Assembly (NCBI GenBank): GCA_047974745.1 | Contig: JBKECO010000026.1 | Location: 1 to 24,087, forward strand | DNA from: JBKECO01 sp047974745 | GTDB lineage: Bacteria; Bacillota; Clostridia; Lachnospirales; Lachnospiraceae | Direction of reading: 5' to 3' | DNA: 24,087 nt | The notes under the pieces: generated by a model | What the model was told of the DNA's origin: nothing | The model's input: only the letters and a program-made list of their open reading frames with translations | Databases searched by the model: none | Part shown: positions 16,461 through 23,883 of the stretch, piece by piece | How positions within the stretch are numbered: position 1 is the first letter of the stretch | Layout: every line of letters begins with the position of its first letter | Made by a program: the position numbers and the translations under genes

Positions 16461-16538
16461 TTAGAGTGCTCCATCCTTCGCGCAGTCTTTATAGAACTGA
16501 CATGTTAGGCAACAGAGCTTACATCTCTTCTTGATATC
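16461..16538 (-). pseudogene. Cysteine-rich peptide remnant in the WYL-HIRAN gap
   Basis: In the 244-base stretch between the HIRAN start and the WYL terminator, one minus-strand frame reads DIKKRCKLCCLTCQFYKDCAKDGAL before a stop at 16461. Five cysteines in 26 codons are not expected by chance. Stops lie directly upstream in frame and no start or ribosome binding site is seen, so it looks like the 3' end of a decayed small metal-binding or Cys-rich gene. The rest of the gap holds nothing I recognise. Confidence 0.3.
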
Positions 16539-16609
16539 CTAATCCTACAAAATTACATGTCCGATAAAAATGACACCTCGTTTTGCACCCATGTCTCATG
16601 AAAGAAAGC

Positions 16610-16654
16610 AAAAAAAAGAAGCAGCGAACACAGATTTTCTCTGCATCTACTGCT
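16610..16654 (-). terminator. Terminator of the WYL regulator operon
   Basis: A 15-position stem (16620-16634 with 16640-16654, one mismatch and several G-U pairs in minus-strand RNA, five-base loop) is followed on the minus strand by TC and a run of eight T residues (16610-16617 on the plus strand as A). It begins 15 bases beyond the WYL gene stop. Confidence 0.85.
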
Positions 16655-16669
16655 ACTCATTTTCGTTTA

Positions 16670-17659
16670 CTATTGATAATTTTTCTTGAATTCATCGGCA
16701 GCTTTCTTCATCTGCTCAACTACTTCTTCTGGCCTAGTTACTTTTACATCCTTGCCCAAACTAAAGATCCATCCGAAGAATTGATAACTTACCGCAACAT
16801 CAACTGCAAGTGTACTCGTTTCATCATCTACCCTTCTGAAACTAATTCCTTTTCCAAAACGATCAAGAAATACACCACACATACTGTTTGGTAACTGGAT
16901 ATGCACCTTAGTTTTATCTCCACTAAACATACCAAATGTTGCTTTGGAATACACAGCTATATCAAAGTTACGGAAGGCCTCTTTCCCTTCTCTCTTGCTG
17001 TCCTCGACTGCAATATTCATCATCTTGTCCACGCGGTAATGCTTAATCTTGTGAGTATGATCATCAAAGGCAACCATATAATAGTTCTCATCATCCCAGG
17101 TAAGTGCCCAAGGACTAACTGTGAACCAATCTCCATTGTGTCTTGGTACTAGTTTCTTCTCTATGCTCCATTTGTAATACTTAAATTTTATCTTTTTATT
17201 TACATTTATTGCGGTATAAATATCATCAACATTATAATAAACACTTTCATTCATATTCTTTACGCGGTCGTTGATAAATACCTGTCTCTGTAACTGTCTA
17301 GCCTGATCTTCACTTACAAACTTCTTAATCTTTGTAATCAGTTCCCGCGATTTCGTTTGAGTAATAAATTTTGAAGACTGAATTGCATCTATCAGAAGCT
17401 TTACTTCTGCTAATTCAAACTCTCTTGCTCCTACATGATAATATGTCTCTCTACCAATCTGCTCTTTGATAATTTCAATCCCTAATTTTTCCATGTCTTG
17501 AAAATCCTGATATATACTTTTTCGCTCTGCCGTTACATCATATTTTTCTAACTCTGATATAATTTGTGACATGGTAAGGCTATGTTCATCATCTGTTTTT
17601 TCTAACATAATACGACTTAAGTAACTCAATTTAAACTTCTGATTAGTTCCTCTAGACAT
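16670..17659 (-). CDS. WYL-domain transcriptional regulator
   Basis: This 329-aa protein has an N-terminal winged helix (about 5-75: KLSYLSRIMLEKTDDEHSLTMSQIISELEKYDV, then RKSIYQDFQDMEKLG), a central WYL domain (about 110-220, FKYYKWSIEKKLVPRHNGDWFTVSPWALTWDDENYYMVAFD) and a C-terminal WCX-like region. WYL regulators bind nucleic acid or nucleotide signals and often control phage-defence or DNA-repair genes. The start is set at ATG 17659, with GGAGG ten bases upstream. A longer frame from 17737 would begin inside the preceding small gene. It is the last gene of the minus-strand row after the helicase and the broken zinc-ribbon gene, and ends at a strong terminator. Confidence 0.88.
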   Translation of the reverse strand: MSRGTNQKFKLSYLSRIMLEKTDDEHSLTMSQIISELEKYDVTAERKSIYQDFQDMEKLGIEIIKEQIGRETYYHVGAREFELAEVKLLIDAIQSSKFITQTKSRELITKIKKFVSEDQARQLQRQVFINDRVKNMNESVYYNVDDIYTAINVNKKIKFKYYKWSIEKKLVPRHNGDWFTVSPWALTWDDENYYMVAFDDHTHKIKHYRVDKMMNIAVEDSKREGKEAFRNFDIAVYSKATFGMFSGDKTKVHIQLPNSMCGVFLDRFGKGISFRRVDDETSTLAVDVAVSYQFFGWIFSLGKDVKVTRPEEVVEQMKKAADEFKKNYQ

Positions 17660-17919
17660 CTTTTCTCGCCTCCATTCTGTTTCATACAATTTGGATATTT
17701 CAAAGCCATACGTCACATCCATTTGCTTCATATTCATTGTTACACTTTAAGCACCTCTTTTTGTATAGAACTTGACCTTCATGATTTCCGGCTTTTCCAG
17801 TGCATCCGCAATTTTCCATTTCCTTGAAGATCTTCATAGGATTCTGCCATTTCAAACAGACTTGACCATGATGGATCCTCATCATATTGTTCTTCTTTAC
17901 TTACATATTTGTCACTCAT
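17626..17919 (-). pseudogene. Frameshifted small zinc-ribbon protein gene
   Basis: A good ribosome binding site (GGGGGCGAG) and ATG 17919 open a frame beginning MSDKYVSKEEQYDEDPSW that stops at 17779 after 46 codons. The coding character then moves through the other frames: ALEKPEIMKVKFYTKRG in a second, CLKCNNEYEANGCDVWL in a third, and LKYPNCMKQNGGEKR after that. Joined, these make a plausible roughly 85-residue protein ending in a zinc ribbon (C-x2-C ... P-N-C). At least two or three one-base indels near short A runs are needed. Either the gene is decayed or the assembly has indel errors here. It lies 39 bases after the helicase stop and overlaps the WYL start, so it belongs to that operon. 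No named family is assigned. Confidence 0.5.
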
Positions 17920-17958
17920 TTTCTCGCCCCCAATTTTTCACTTAATACAAATCATTTT

Positions 17959-20900
17959 CTAATTTTTCAATTCCTCACAAATTTCTTGATCTGGATCTTC
18001 TAGAAATTTCATTAATTCTCTTACTTGTTTCTTTGTAATACATTCTTCAAAATGATTACCATTATATGTAGGATGCAATACGGGGTATTTCCCTTTTGTT
18101 TGGAGTATAAAATGATTATCAATCAACCAGCAAACCACTGCTCCAATCTCATTCCTGCCTAAATCGGAGTAAGTCCCATATTCTGGAACCTCATCTAGTT
18201 TATGCTGTTGTATCCTCTTTCTATTCCCTCCACTTAAAACACTAATTAGTATTGACAATTCAAAAAAATAATCTTCACTGATGTGTTCGAGACACAAAAC
18301 AATAGTTTTGGCAATTGTATATAAATCATATCCCTTAAAATTCAATTTTTCTGTTATATCATTTTTATTTTTTATAATATCCTTTGTTGAGAATTCTTTT
18401 TCTACAAATGTACTACAGGCAGTTTCATTATTAAGGACCATTTCATTATTTTCCTGTAAATTGGAAGGTTTTATTTCATCTTCCATTTCTTCAGTCATTC
18501 GTTTTTTATATGTTTGAACTTCTCGTACTGCTGAAACAAATGGTTCTGCAAAATCAGGCTCCATATTTTTAATAGTTAAGTACTCTGATGTTCCAATTGT
18601 ATTATTGCATCCTGTCTTATTTGGCTTATAATTACTACAGCCCCGGAAATATCCATTTCCTGCACTCTTAACAATCAAGTATCCGTCACGGCACTTTTCA
18701 CATTTCATTATTGCAAGCTTACCAGCCTTTAGATCATTTGTCATAAATCCACAGAGTTCTTGCTCATTTGTACACATATACAGTTTCAATCCATATGCAT
18801 TTTTATATCGAAATTGCATCGGATAACCGCAAATAGGACAAATTTTTCTTGTAATGTTCTGTTTTATTTTATCGTTATTCCACTTACCATGAAGTACTAC
18901 ACTTTTATAATCGTGCTTGATTTCTAATAAAAATTCAGAAGGATTCTGCTCAGGTGCAATAAAATAAACTCGGTTCTTTGTCCTAGTCATTGCCACATAA
19001 AACAGACGTCTCTCTTCCGCATAATCAATCGAGCTATCCCCTTTAATCACAAATGAAAGCACTGGATCATCTTCAATTTTTGATGGAAATCCATAGGTTT
19101 CATTTTTACCATTTACTACAATTACATTATCATATCCAAGGCCTTTTGCCATATGAACTGTCATAAAAGTAATGTCTAATTGAGGATACTTTACTGATTT
19201 AATTTTACTACCACGAGTTTTATATTCAAACAAACCTGATCTTTCTAGATAATCACCATCAAAACCATATCTACCCAGTAAAAGGATCGTCCCATTTTCC
19301 TTTTTTGCTTCTGCACAATTATATTCAATGATTTTATCCAAAGCTATTTCGACTGCATGTGCCGTTTCATATAGAGCTCCGCTTCTACGGTTTTGTCCTG
19401 ATTTCTTATAAGAAGTATCATAGGTATAAATAATTACTGGATCTTCTATTGACTTAGGTGACACTAAAGATTTTTCTATCTGGGATGGATTCTTCTGAAT
19501 AAAGTTACCCGCAATATCAATTACTTCCTGTGCATTTCTATACGTACGAACAATCTTACATAACTTTGCATACCCCATCTTCTCCTGAAACTTTGTAAAA
19601 AGGGTAATATCGGAACCACTAAAGGCATAGATTGACTGCCAATCATCACCTACCGCAATAATCTTGCCATCACATACTTCTGAAAGAGCTGTAGTCAGAT
19701 CAAATCTCTGCCTTGAGATATCCTGATATTCATCCACAATAATATATTTAAAATGAAGCCTCTGTTTCATTTCCTTGACTTCTCTAAGTACACGTGCCGA
19801 TTCATTTATCATATCCTCAAAATCTACAGCATTATTTTCCTTTAGAAAGCGCTGATATTCAAGATAACACTCCTGACATATATTCAAAAATAACTTTGAT
19901 CGGACGTTAGTTGTAGAATGATACATTCTATCAAACTCATCTGCACTAAAACCATTCGTTTTAAAATTATTGATAAACCTGCAAATAAGATTTACAAGCT
20001 TTCGTACATACTTAGACTCCTCAGAAGAAATCAATTTCTCCATTATTTCTTTATTAGCTCTTGGAATTAATTCAAACCCAGAACTCTCTAACTTCTCCTG
20101 TAAATGTTTCAATAAACTATTATTATCTTTATATACAGAAAATGTATATATTAAATTAGTTCCATGTTCTCTGTGTAATTTAACTTTGTCATTTATACTG
20201 TGTTTATAACGAGTAAGCTCTTCTTCTGTATATCTGTCATTTTTACCATCCTCAGTAATGCCAAAATGCTCAATATAAGCCACTCTATCACCCTGTTTTA
20301 TAATAAAATCCGGAGTATATGGTTTTCTCGAAAAAGTAATGTTATATGGATATATCGGTTCATATTCATAATCAATATTATTCAAATATAAGAAATTTGC
20401 AATCTGAACTTCCTGATAGGAACGTAGCACTTCATTCTGAATTGTTACATTTTTCTTTGTTCTTGCATCTACTACTTCTCGTCGGAACTCATCTAATTCA
20501 CTTCGCATTGTAGTATAGTTTGCTTTTGCAGTTTTATTAAAAAATTCATTCAAATCTGAACCTTCATAAGGAGCTTCGAAGTATGATGCAAAAAACATAA
20601 TAAGATTATTTACTAGGTTCTCATTCGTTAAAATAGAATTCTTAAAATAATCTTGTATCAAAAAATAGAGTTTCGAACTGTCAACAATATTCAATTGTTC
20701 CGGGTTATGTATATGGAGAATAGCATTTCCTGTTGAATGAAATGTAGCAATTGGACAATCAATGTGAAGCCCTTTGTTAATCTTATCTCTTAGTTCACCA
20801 ACCGCTTTATTAGTAAAGGAAATCACTAAAATATCTTTGGGTTCAATTTCCTTCTTTTCTACTAGATATTTTACTTTGGCAGCAACTGTTGTTGTCTTAC

Positions 20901-21375
20901 CCGCACCTGCTCCTGCAATTACTAAACAATAATCCTCCTCTGTAAGAATTACTTTTCTCTGATCCTCATCAAGCATAATCTCTGGATCTATATCTTTCAG
21001 AATATTATCTAAATACTCCTTTTCTTTCTCCATACATAATGCAATATATTCATCATTTGCATTATCAATCTTCTCTTCTAAATGATCATATAAGTCCATA
21101 GTATCAATAACATTTTTCTCTAATATTCCATTTTGGGCGCAAAATCCCTTTAGCATTTTGCTATTAAGCAAAACTTTGAAAAAATCCACTGTCTCCTTTT
21201 TACTTGAAACCAAATCAGTATACTCACTTTTTGCGATATAACGATTATTATTAAGTAAAGTTTGTATCTGATTTCCCAAATCGAGTATCATCTGACACTC
21301 TGGATTTAATTCTGTAGTTATTTTTTTACCTATAAATTTTTCTCTGAAACTTACTATTCGTGAAAAGAAATCCAT
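17959..21375 (-). CDS. Large SF1 (UvrD/Rep-type) helicase with nuclease-like insert, zinc fingers and RQC domain
   Basis: From ATG 21375 the protein has 1138 residues. Helicase motifs (numbering from that Met): Q-motif LDEDQRKVI, Walker A GAGAGKTT (about 155-162), SFTNKAV (Ia), DEYQD (548-552, motif II), GDDWQSIYAFSGSD (III), TVHMAKGLGYDNVIVV (V) and EERRLFYVAMTRTKNRVY (VI). An insert at about 315-435 has PYTPDFII and YIEHFG, as in PD-(D/E)XK-type folds. Four-Cys zinc fingers follow (CPIC ... CTNEQELCG, CEKC ... CSNYKPNKTGC, about 846-925). The C-terminus (about 1015-1118) resembles an RQC winged helix (PEYGTYSDLGRNEIGAVVCWLI). ATG 21375 is preferred to GTG 21456, which has no ribosome binding site. 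It should unwind DNA in repair, restart or defence. The exact pathway is unknown. Confidence 0.88.
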   Translation of the reverse strand: MDFFSRIVSFREKFIGKKITTELNPECQMILDLGNQIQTLLNNNRYIAKSEYTDLVSSKKETVDFFKVLLNSKMLKGFCAQNGILEKNVIDTMDLYDHLEEKIDNANDEYIALCMEKEKEYLDNILKDIDPEIMLDEDQRKVILTEEDYCLVIAGAGAGKTTTVAAKVKYLVEKKEIEPKDILVISFTNKAVGELRDKINKGLHIDCPIATFHSTGNAILHIHNPEQLNIVDSSKLYFLIQDYFKNSILTNENLVNNLIMFFASYFEAPYEGSDLNEFFNKTAKANYTTMRSELDEFRREVVDARTKKNVTIQNEVLRSYQEVQIANFLYLNNIDYEYEPIYPYNITFSRKPYTPDFIIKQGDRVAYIEHFGITEDGKNDRYTEEELTRYKHSINDKVKLHREHGTNLIYTFSVYKDNNSLLKHLQEKLESSGFELIPRANKEIMEKLISSEESKYVRKLVNLICRFINNFKTNGFSADEFDRMYHSTTNVRSKLFLNICQECYLEYQRFLKENNAVDFEDMINESARVLREVKEMKQRLHFKYIIVDEYQDISRQRFDLTTALSEVCDGKIIAVGDDWQSIYAFSGSDITLFTKFQEKMGYAKLCKIVRTYRNAQEVIDIAGNFIQKNPSQIEKSLVSPKSIEDPVIIYTYDTSYKKSGQNRRSGALYETAHAVEIALDKIIEYNCAEAKKENGTILLLGRYGFDGDYLERSGLFEYKTRGSKIKSVKYPQLDITFMTVHMAKGLGYDNVIVVNGKNETYGFPSKIEDDPVLSFVIKGDSSIDYAEERRLFYVAMTRTKNRVYFIAPEQNPSEFLLEIKHDYKSVVLHGKWNNDKIKQNITRKICPICGYPMQFRYKNAYGLKLYMCTNEQELCGFMTNDLKAGKLAIMKCEKCRDGYLIVKSAGNGYFRGCSNYKPNKTGCNNTIGTSEYLTIKNMEPDFAEPFVSAVREVQTYKKRMTEEMEDEIKPSNLQENNEMVLNNETACSTFVEKEFSTKDIIKNKNDITEKLNFKGYDLYTIAKTIVLCLEHISEDYFFELSILISVLSGGNRKRIQQHKLDEVPEYGTYSDLGRNEIGAVVCWLIDNHFILQTKGKYPVLHPTYNGNHFEECITKKQVRELMKFLEDPDQEICEELKN

Positions 21376-21383
21376 AATACACC

Positions 21384-21402
21384 AAAAGGATTTACTCCTT
21401 TT
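21384..21402 (-). promoter_or_regulatory. Hairpin over the helicase ribosome binding site
   Basis: The inverted repeat AAAAGGA-GTAAA-TCCTTTT (21384-21402) contains the only strong Shine-Dalgarno sequence (AAAGGAG) upstream of the helicase, 19 bases before ATG 21375. Folding would hide the site, suggesting low or controlled translation. Two AT-rich promoter-like pairs occur further upstream (TTGCAA with TATTTG; TTGAAA with TATTAT), neither convincing. Confidence 0.35.
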
Positions 21403-21526
21403 CCCCTCTCCTATGTATTTATTGAGTTCACATTCTTCTTTATGTACTCCGACCACATAATATCAGTAGCCTAATGATATATTTCAAATATAAAACCACT
21501 TTAAGTATTGCAATATGCCTCTTCTA

Positions 21527-21847
21527 CTAAATATTTCTCGCAATAAGTTCGATAAGAGCTATATCTGCAGGCAACCATCCCACTGAGCTCAATTCCTCTC
21601 TTTTCAACCATTTTGCGTCCTCATGTTCATTTAAAGCAAGATCTCCTGATATAATCTCTGTTTCTAATTCTTCTATTATTTCTCTTTTTAATGCTTCCTG
21701 TGGTGTTTCTCCATCTTCAATTTTACCACCTGGGAATTCCCATCCACCTTTCAAATCTCCATAGCCTCTCTGCGTCGCGAATATACTTATTTGTCCTGAT
21801 TCATCAACTGCTTTAATAACTGCAGCAACTACTTTTATTGTTTTCAT
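21527..21847 (-). CDS. MutT-like Nudix hydrolase with internal deletion
   Basis: This 106-aa protein has a clear Nudix box: GGKIEDGETPQEALKREIIEEL, which fits GX5EX7REUXEE. The flanking WEFPGGK and C-terminal EHEDAKWLKREELSSVGWLPAD match 8-oxo-dGTP hydrolases of the MutT type. These remove oxidised nucleotides from the pool. Relatives are about 130 aa. Here EIISGD runs straight into LALNEHEDAKW, so about 25-30 residues that form the central beta strands are absent in frame. The catalytic glutamates remain, but folding or substrate binding may be lost. GAGGAA within the end of the upstream ORF serves as its ribosome binding site, and the genes are two bases apart. It may be a damaged gene or a minimal variant. 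Confidence 0.75.
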   Translation of the reverse strand: MKTIKVVAAVIKAVDESGQISIFATQRGYGDLKGGWEFPGGKIEDGETPQEALKREIIEELETEIISGDLALNEHEDAKWLKREELSSVGWLPADIALIELIARNI

Positions 21848-21849
21848 TA

Positions 21850-22047
21850 CTATTCCTCACCTATTGCAATATCTTCATTTGTGAAATAATCATAGAGATC
21901 ATCTCGCACGGGAACATCCATATCATAATGGAATTCCAATACAGTATCATTTGTTTCCTTTCGAAATACTTCATCCGGTTTTCCGTGAATATTTAATTCT
22001 CCCATAAAATAATCAATGTCATTTAGATAACACATAAACAGTACCAA
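21850..22047 (-). CDS. Unrecognised short protein, probably 5'-truncated
   Basis: This 65-codon frame has no recognised family. It is acidic at its end (DDLYDYFTNEDIAIGEE) and contains FHYDMDVPVRDDL. The first possible start is a TTG at 22047, with ATG codons at 22035 and 22005. None has a ribosome binding site. Directly upstream lie an in-frame stop and a terminator hairpin facing the other way, so the frame looks like the 3' end of a longer gene cut by a rearrangement. Its stop is two bases before the MutT-like start, and its end supplies the ribosome binding site for that gene, which argues that the pair was once one operon. Confidence 0.45.
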   Translation of the reverse strand: MVLFMCYLNDIDYFMGELNIHGKPDEVFRKETNDTVLEFHYDMDVPVRDDLYDYFTNEDIAIGEE

Positions 22048-22049
22048 AT

Positions 22050-22085
22050 AGCGGTCTCTGCTTTTTCAGAGCCGCTTTTCTTTTT
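22050..22085 (+). terminator. Orphan plus-strand terminator
   Basis: The stem AGCGG-t-CTCTG / CAGAGCCGCT (22050-22060 with 22066-22075, one bulged T, five-base loop) is followed by TTTTCTTTTT. It is a typical intrinsic terminator on the plus strand, but no plus-strand gene ends here. On the minus strand no U tract follows. It may be left from a lost gene or act as transcriptional insulation beside the insertion sequence. Confidence 0.75.
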
Positions 22086-22102
22086 CTCAAGAAAATAAAA
22101 AT

Positions 22103-23548
22103 TATTACAAATTGCTATTGACATATCATCAAAAAAATGTCGCCAAGCCTTGATTATAAATACATTTCAAGGAGGTGCCTTATGGCCGATACTTTTTTCT
22201 TACTTTAAATCAGACACTGGATCATTGCGTATCTGAACTCGATGACTTGCATTCTCTCTTCTCTGTGAATCCTGAATCTGACTTCTCTCGTAACCGCAAA
22301 ATCTCTTTCCAGCAGACTATCCGATTCATGATTGGATTTCAAAGCAAATCGCTTCCAAATGAGGTTATGGATTATTTTGGACATTCCATTGCTGCACCTA
22401 CAAAAGCTGCATTTATTCAACAACGTGATAAGATCCTTGTGGAAGGGTGGGAGTATTTGTTCCATTCATTTCAGAAGGAGTGCTACAAAATCAAGAATAC
22501 CACTTATAAGGGTTACCGTCTTCTGGCGTGTGATGGCTCGGACTCTAACATCTACCGTAATCCCTTAGATGAGGAGACTTTTATCAAGGAAGGCAACTGT
22601 GGCTATAACATGATCCACATCAATGCTCTTTATGATTTGCTGAATCATACCTACGTGGATCTTATTGTTCAGGGAAAGAAAAAACTCCATGAAAGAAAAG
22701 CTCTCAATACAATGGTCGACAGATATTCGGATGATACTCCCGTCATCTTTATTGCTGACCGTGGTTATGAAAGTTTCAACACCTTTGCTCACATGATCGA
22801 AAAGGATGCTAAGTTCATCATCCGAGTCAAGGATATTGGGAGCAATGGAATCCTCTCTTCTTATGACCTTCCGGATACCGAGTTTGATGAATATATCCGC
22901 GCCACACTTACAAGAAGACACACAAAACTTACAATGGGAAATCCTAACACCTATACTATTCTGCAGGCTGTTTCGGATTTTGATTATCTGGATCAGGATC
23001 ATCGGTATTACGATATTGAATTCCGTATCGTAAGATTTTTGACTGCTTCAGGAACCTAGGTATATGTTGCCACAAATCTATCAGAAGATGAATTCCCGTT
23101 GGAAGAAATCAAGTCTCTTTATCGAATGCGGTGGCAGGAGGAGACCAGTTTTCGGGAGCTAAAATATACGATCGGTCTTAACAACTGGCACAGTCGTAAG
23201 TATAACGGGATCCTTCAGGAACTTTATGCCCGCATGATCCTCTATAACTTTTGCGAGATGGCAGTAAACCACGCAATTGTAATCACCTCGGAACATACAA
23301 AACACAGTTACAAAATAAACTTCGCCACCGCTGTCAATATATGCAGAGCATACCTCAAAGATGGCGGTGACGAAAATGAGATTCTACTCCTAATACAACG
23401 TCATCTGACACCAATCAGATCTGACAGAAAATATCCCATAAAACTCCACCCAAAGAGAAACCGGGATTTTGTATATCGAGCATCATAGAAATCTCATCTT
23501 TATTATAACTTGTCACCAGGCAGATTTATAGTCTGTCTTTTTGTAATA
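22103..23548 (+). mobile_element. IS4-family insertion sequence, ends uncertain
   Basis: The transposase gene and its flanks make an element of roughly 1.35-1.45 kb, normal for IS4. The nominal ends are the weak nine-base inverted pair TATTACAAA (22103-22111) and TTTGTAATA (23540-23548). No target duplication was found, so the ends are tentative. It sits between the truncated 65-codon frame and a different gene set, consistent with insertion or deletion at this point. Confidence 0.4.
22182..23488 (+). pseudogene. IS4-family transposase, frameshifted and with an in-frame amber codon
   Basis: The intact product would be about 435 aa. DDE features are visible: first Asp in LLACDGSDSNIY, second in VIFIADRGYESFN, and the YREK signature in SLYRMRWQEETSFRELKY, which fits Y-x2-R-x3-E-x6-K exactly. 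ATG 22182 follows GGAGG at ideal distance, but its frame (MADTFFLL) stops at 22206-22208. The rest is one base out of phase, as if one T were lost from the T run at 22193-22198 (MADTFF then LTLNQTLDH). A GTG at 22175 opens the long frame but overlaps the ribosome binding site. Further on, TAG at 23057-23059 interrupts the frame once between ASGT and VYVATNLSEDEF. Two lesions suggest a dead copy. Confidence 0.88.
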
Positions 23549-23677
23549 CCCAAATTTAAAATGATCTATGTCTTTCCCTCTGTTATGAGATTAAATTCTC
23601 CAGTGTTCAGCTTAACTAAACAGTGATTTTTGATGAATTATAGAATCGTTATCCAAGTCCATTATCAGTAACCTTAT
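23489..23677. other. Gap between transposase and small membrane protein gene
   Basis: This AT-rich 189-base stretch should contain the right end of the insertion sequence. I see no gene or strong terminator in it. TGTCACCAGGC (23511-23521) echoes TGTCGCCAAGC before the transposase (22139-22149) in the same orientation. Confidence 0.3.
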
Positions 23678-23857
23678 CTAAATGACATTGCTGAAAATGC
23701 TAGTAAGCAAAATTATTAAATACCAGAACTTTGTTATAATCCCAATAAGAATGAGCATTGCAATAGGAAATGTCACCTGTTCTGTCTTAAATCTATGTCT
23801 GTTAACTCTATACTGCTTATATCTTTGGTAAGATGTATCCGAACTTCTTAAACTCAT
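23678..23857 (-). CDS. Small single-span membrane protein (59 aa)
   Basis: A short gene with the ribosome binding site AAGGAGG about nine bases before ATG 23857. The product starts with a basic, polar head (MSLRSSDTSYQRYKQYRVNR) and has one long hydrophobic segment (about 29-58, containing PIAMLILIGIITKFWYLIILL), predicting a single transmembrane helix with the basic part inside. It begins 26 bases after the stop of the upstream partial gene, so the two are probably co-transcribed. No family is recognised. Small basic membrane proteins like this are frequent in mobile or conjugative regions, but the window gives no proof. Confidence 0.6.
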   Translation of the reverse strand: MSLRSSDTSYQRYKQYRVNRHRFKTEQVTFPIAMLILIGIITKFWYLIILLTSIFSNVI

Positions 23858-23883
23858 ATAACAGTCCTCCTTAGCCTTATTTA

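Noticed and set aside
22103..23548. TATTACAAA / TTTGTAATA as proven terminal inverted repeats, or TGTCRCCARGC repeats as ends
   Set aside because: The first match is only nine AT-rich bases with no target duplication. The second pair is in direct, not inverted, orientation. Both could be chance.
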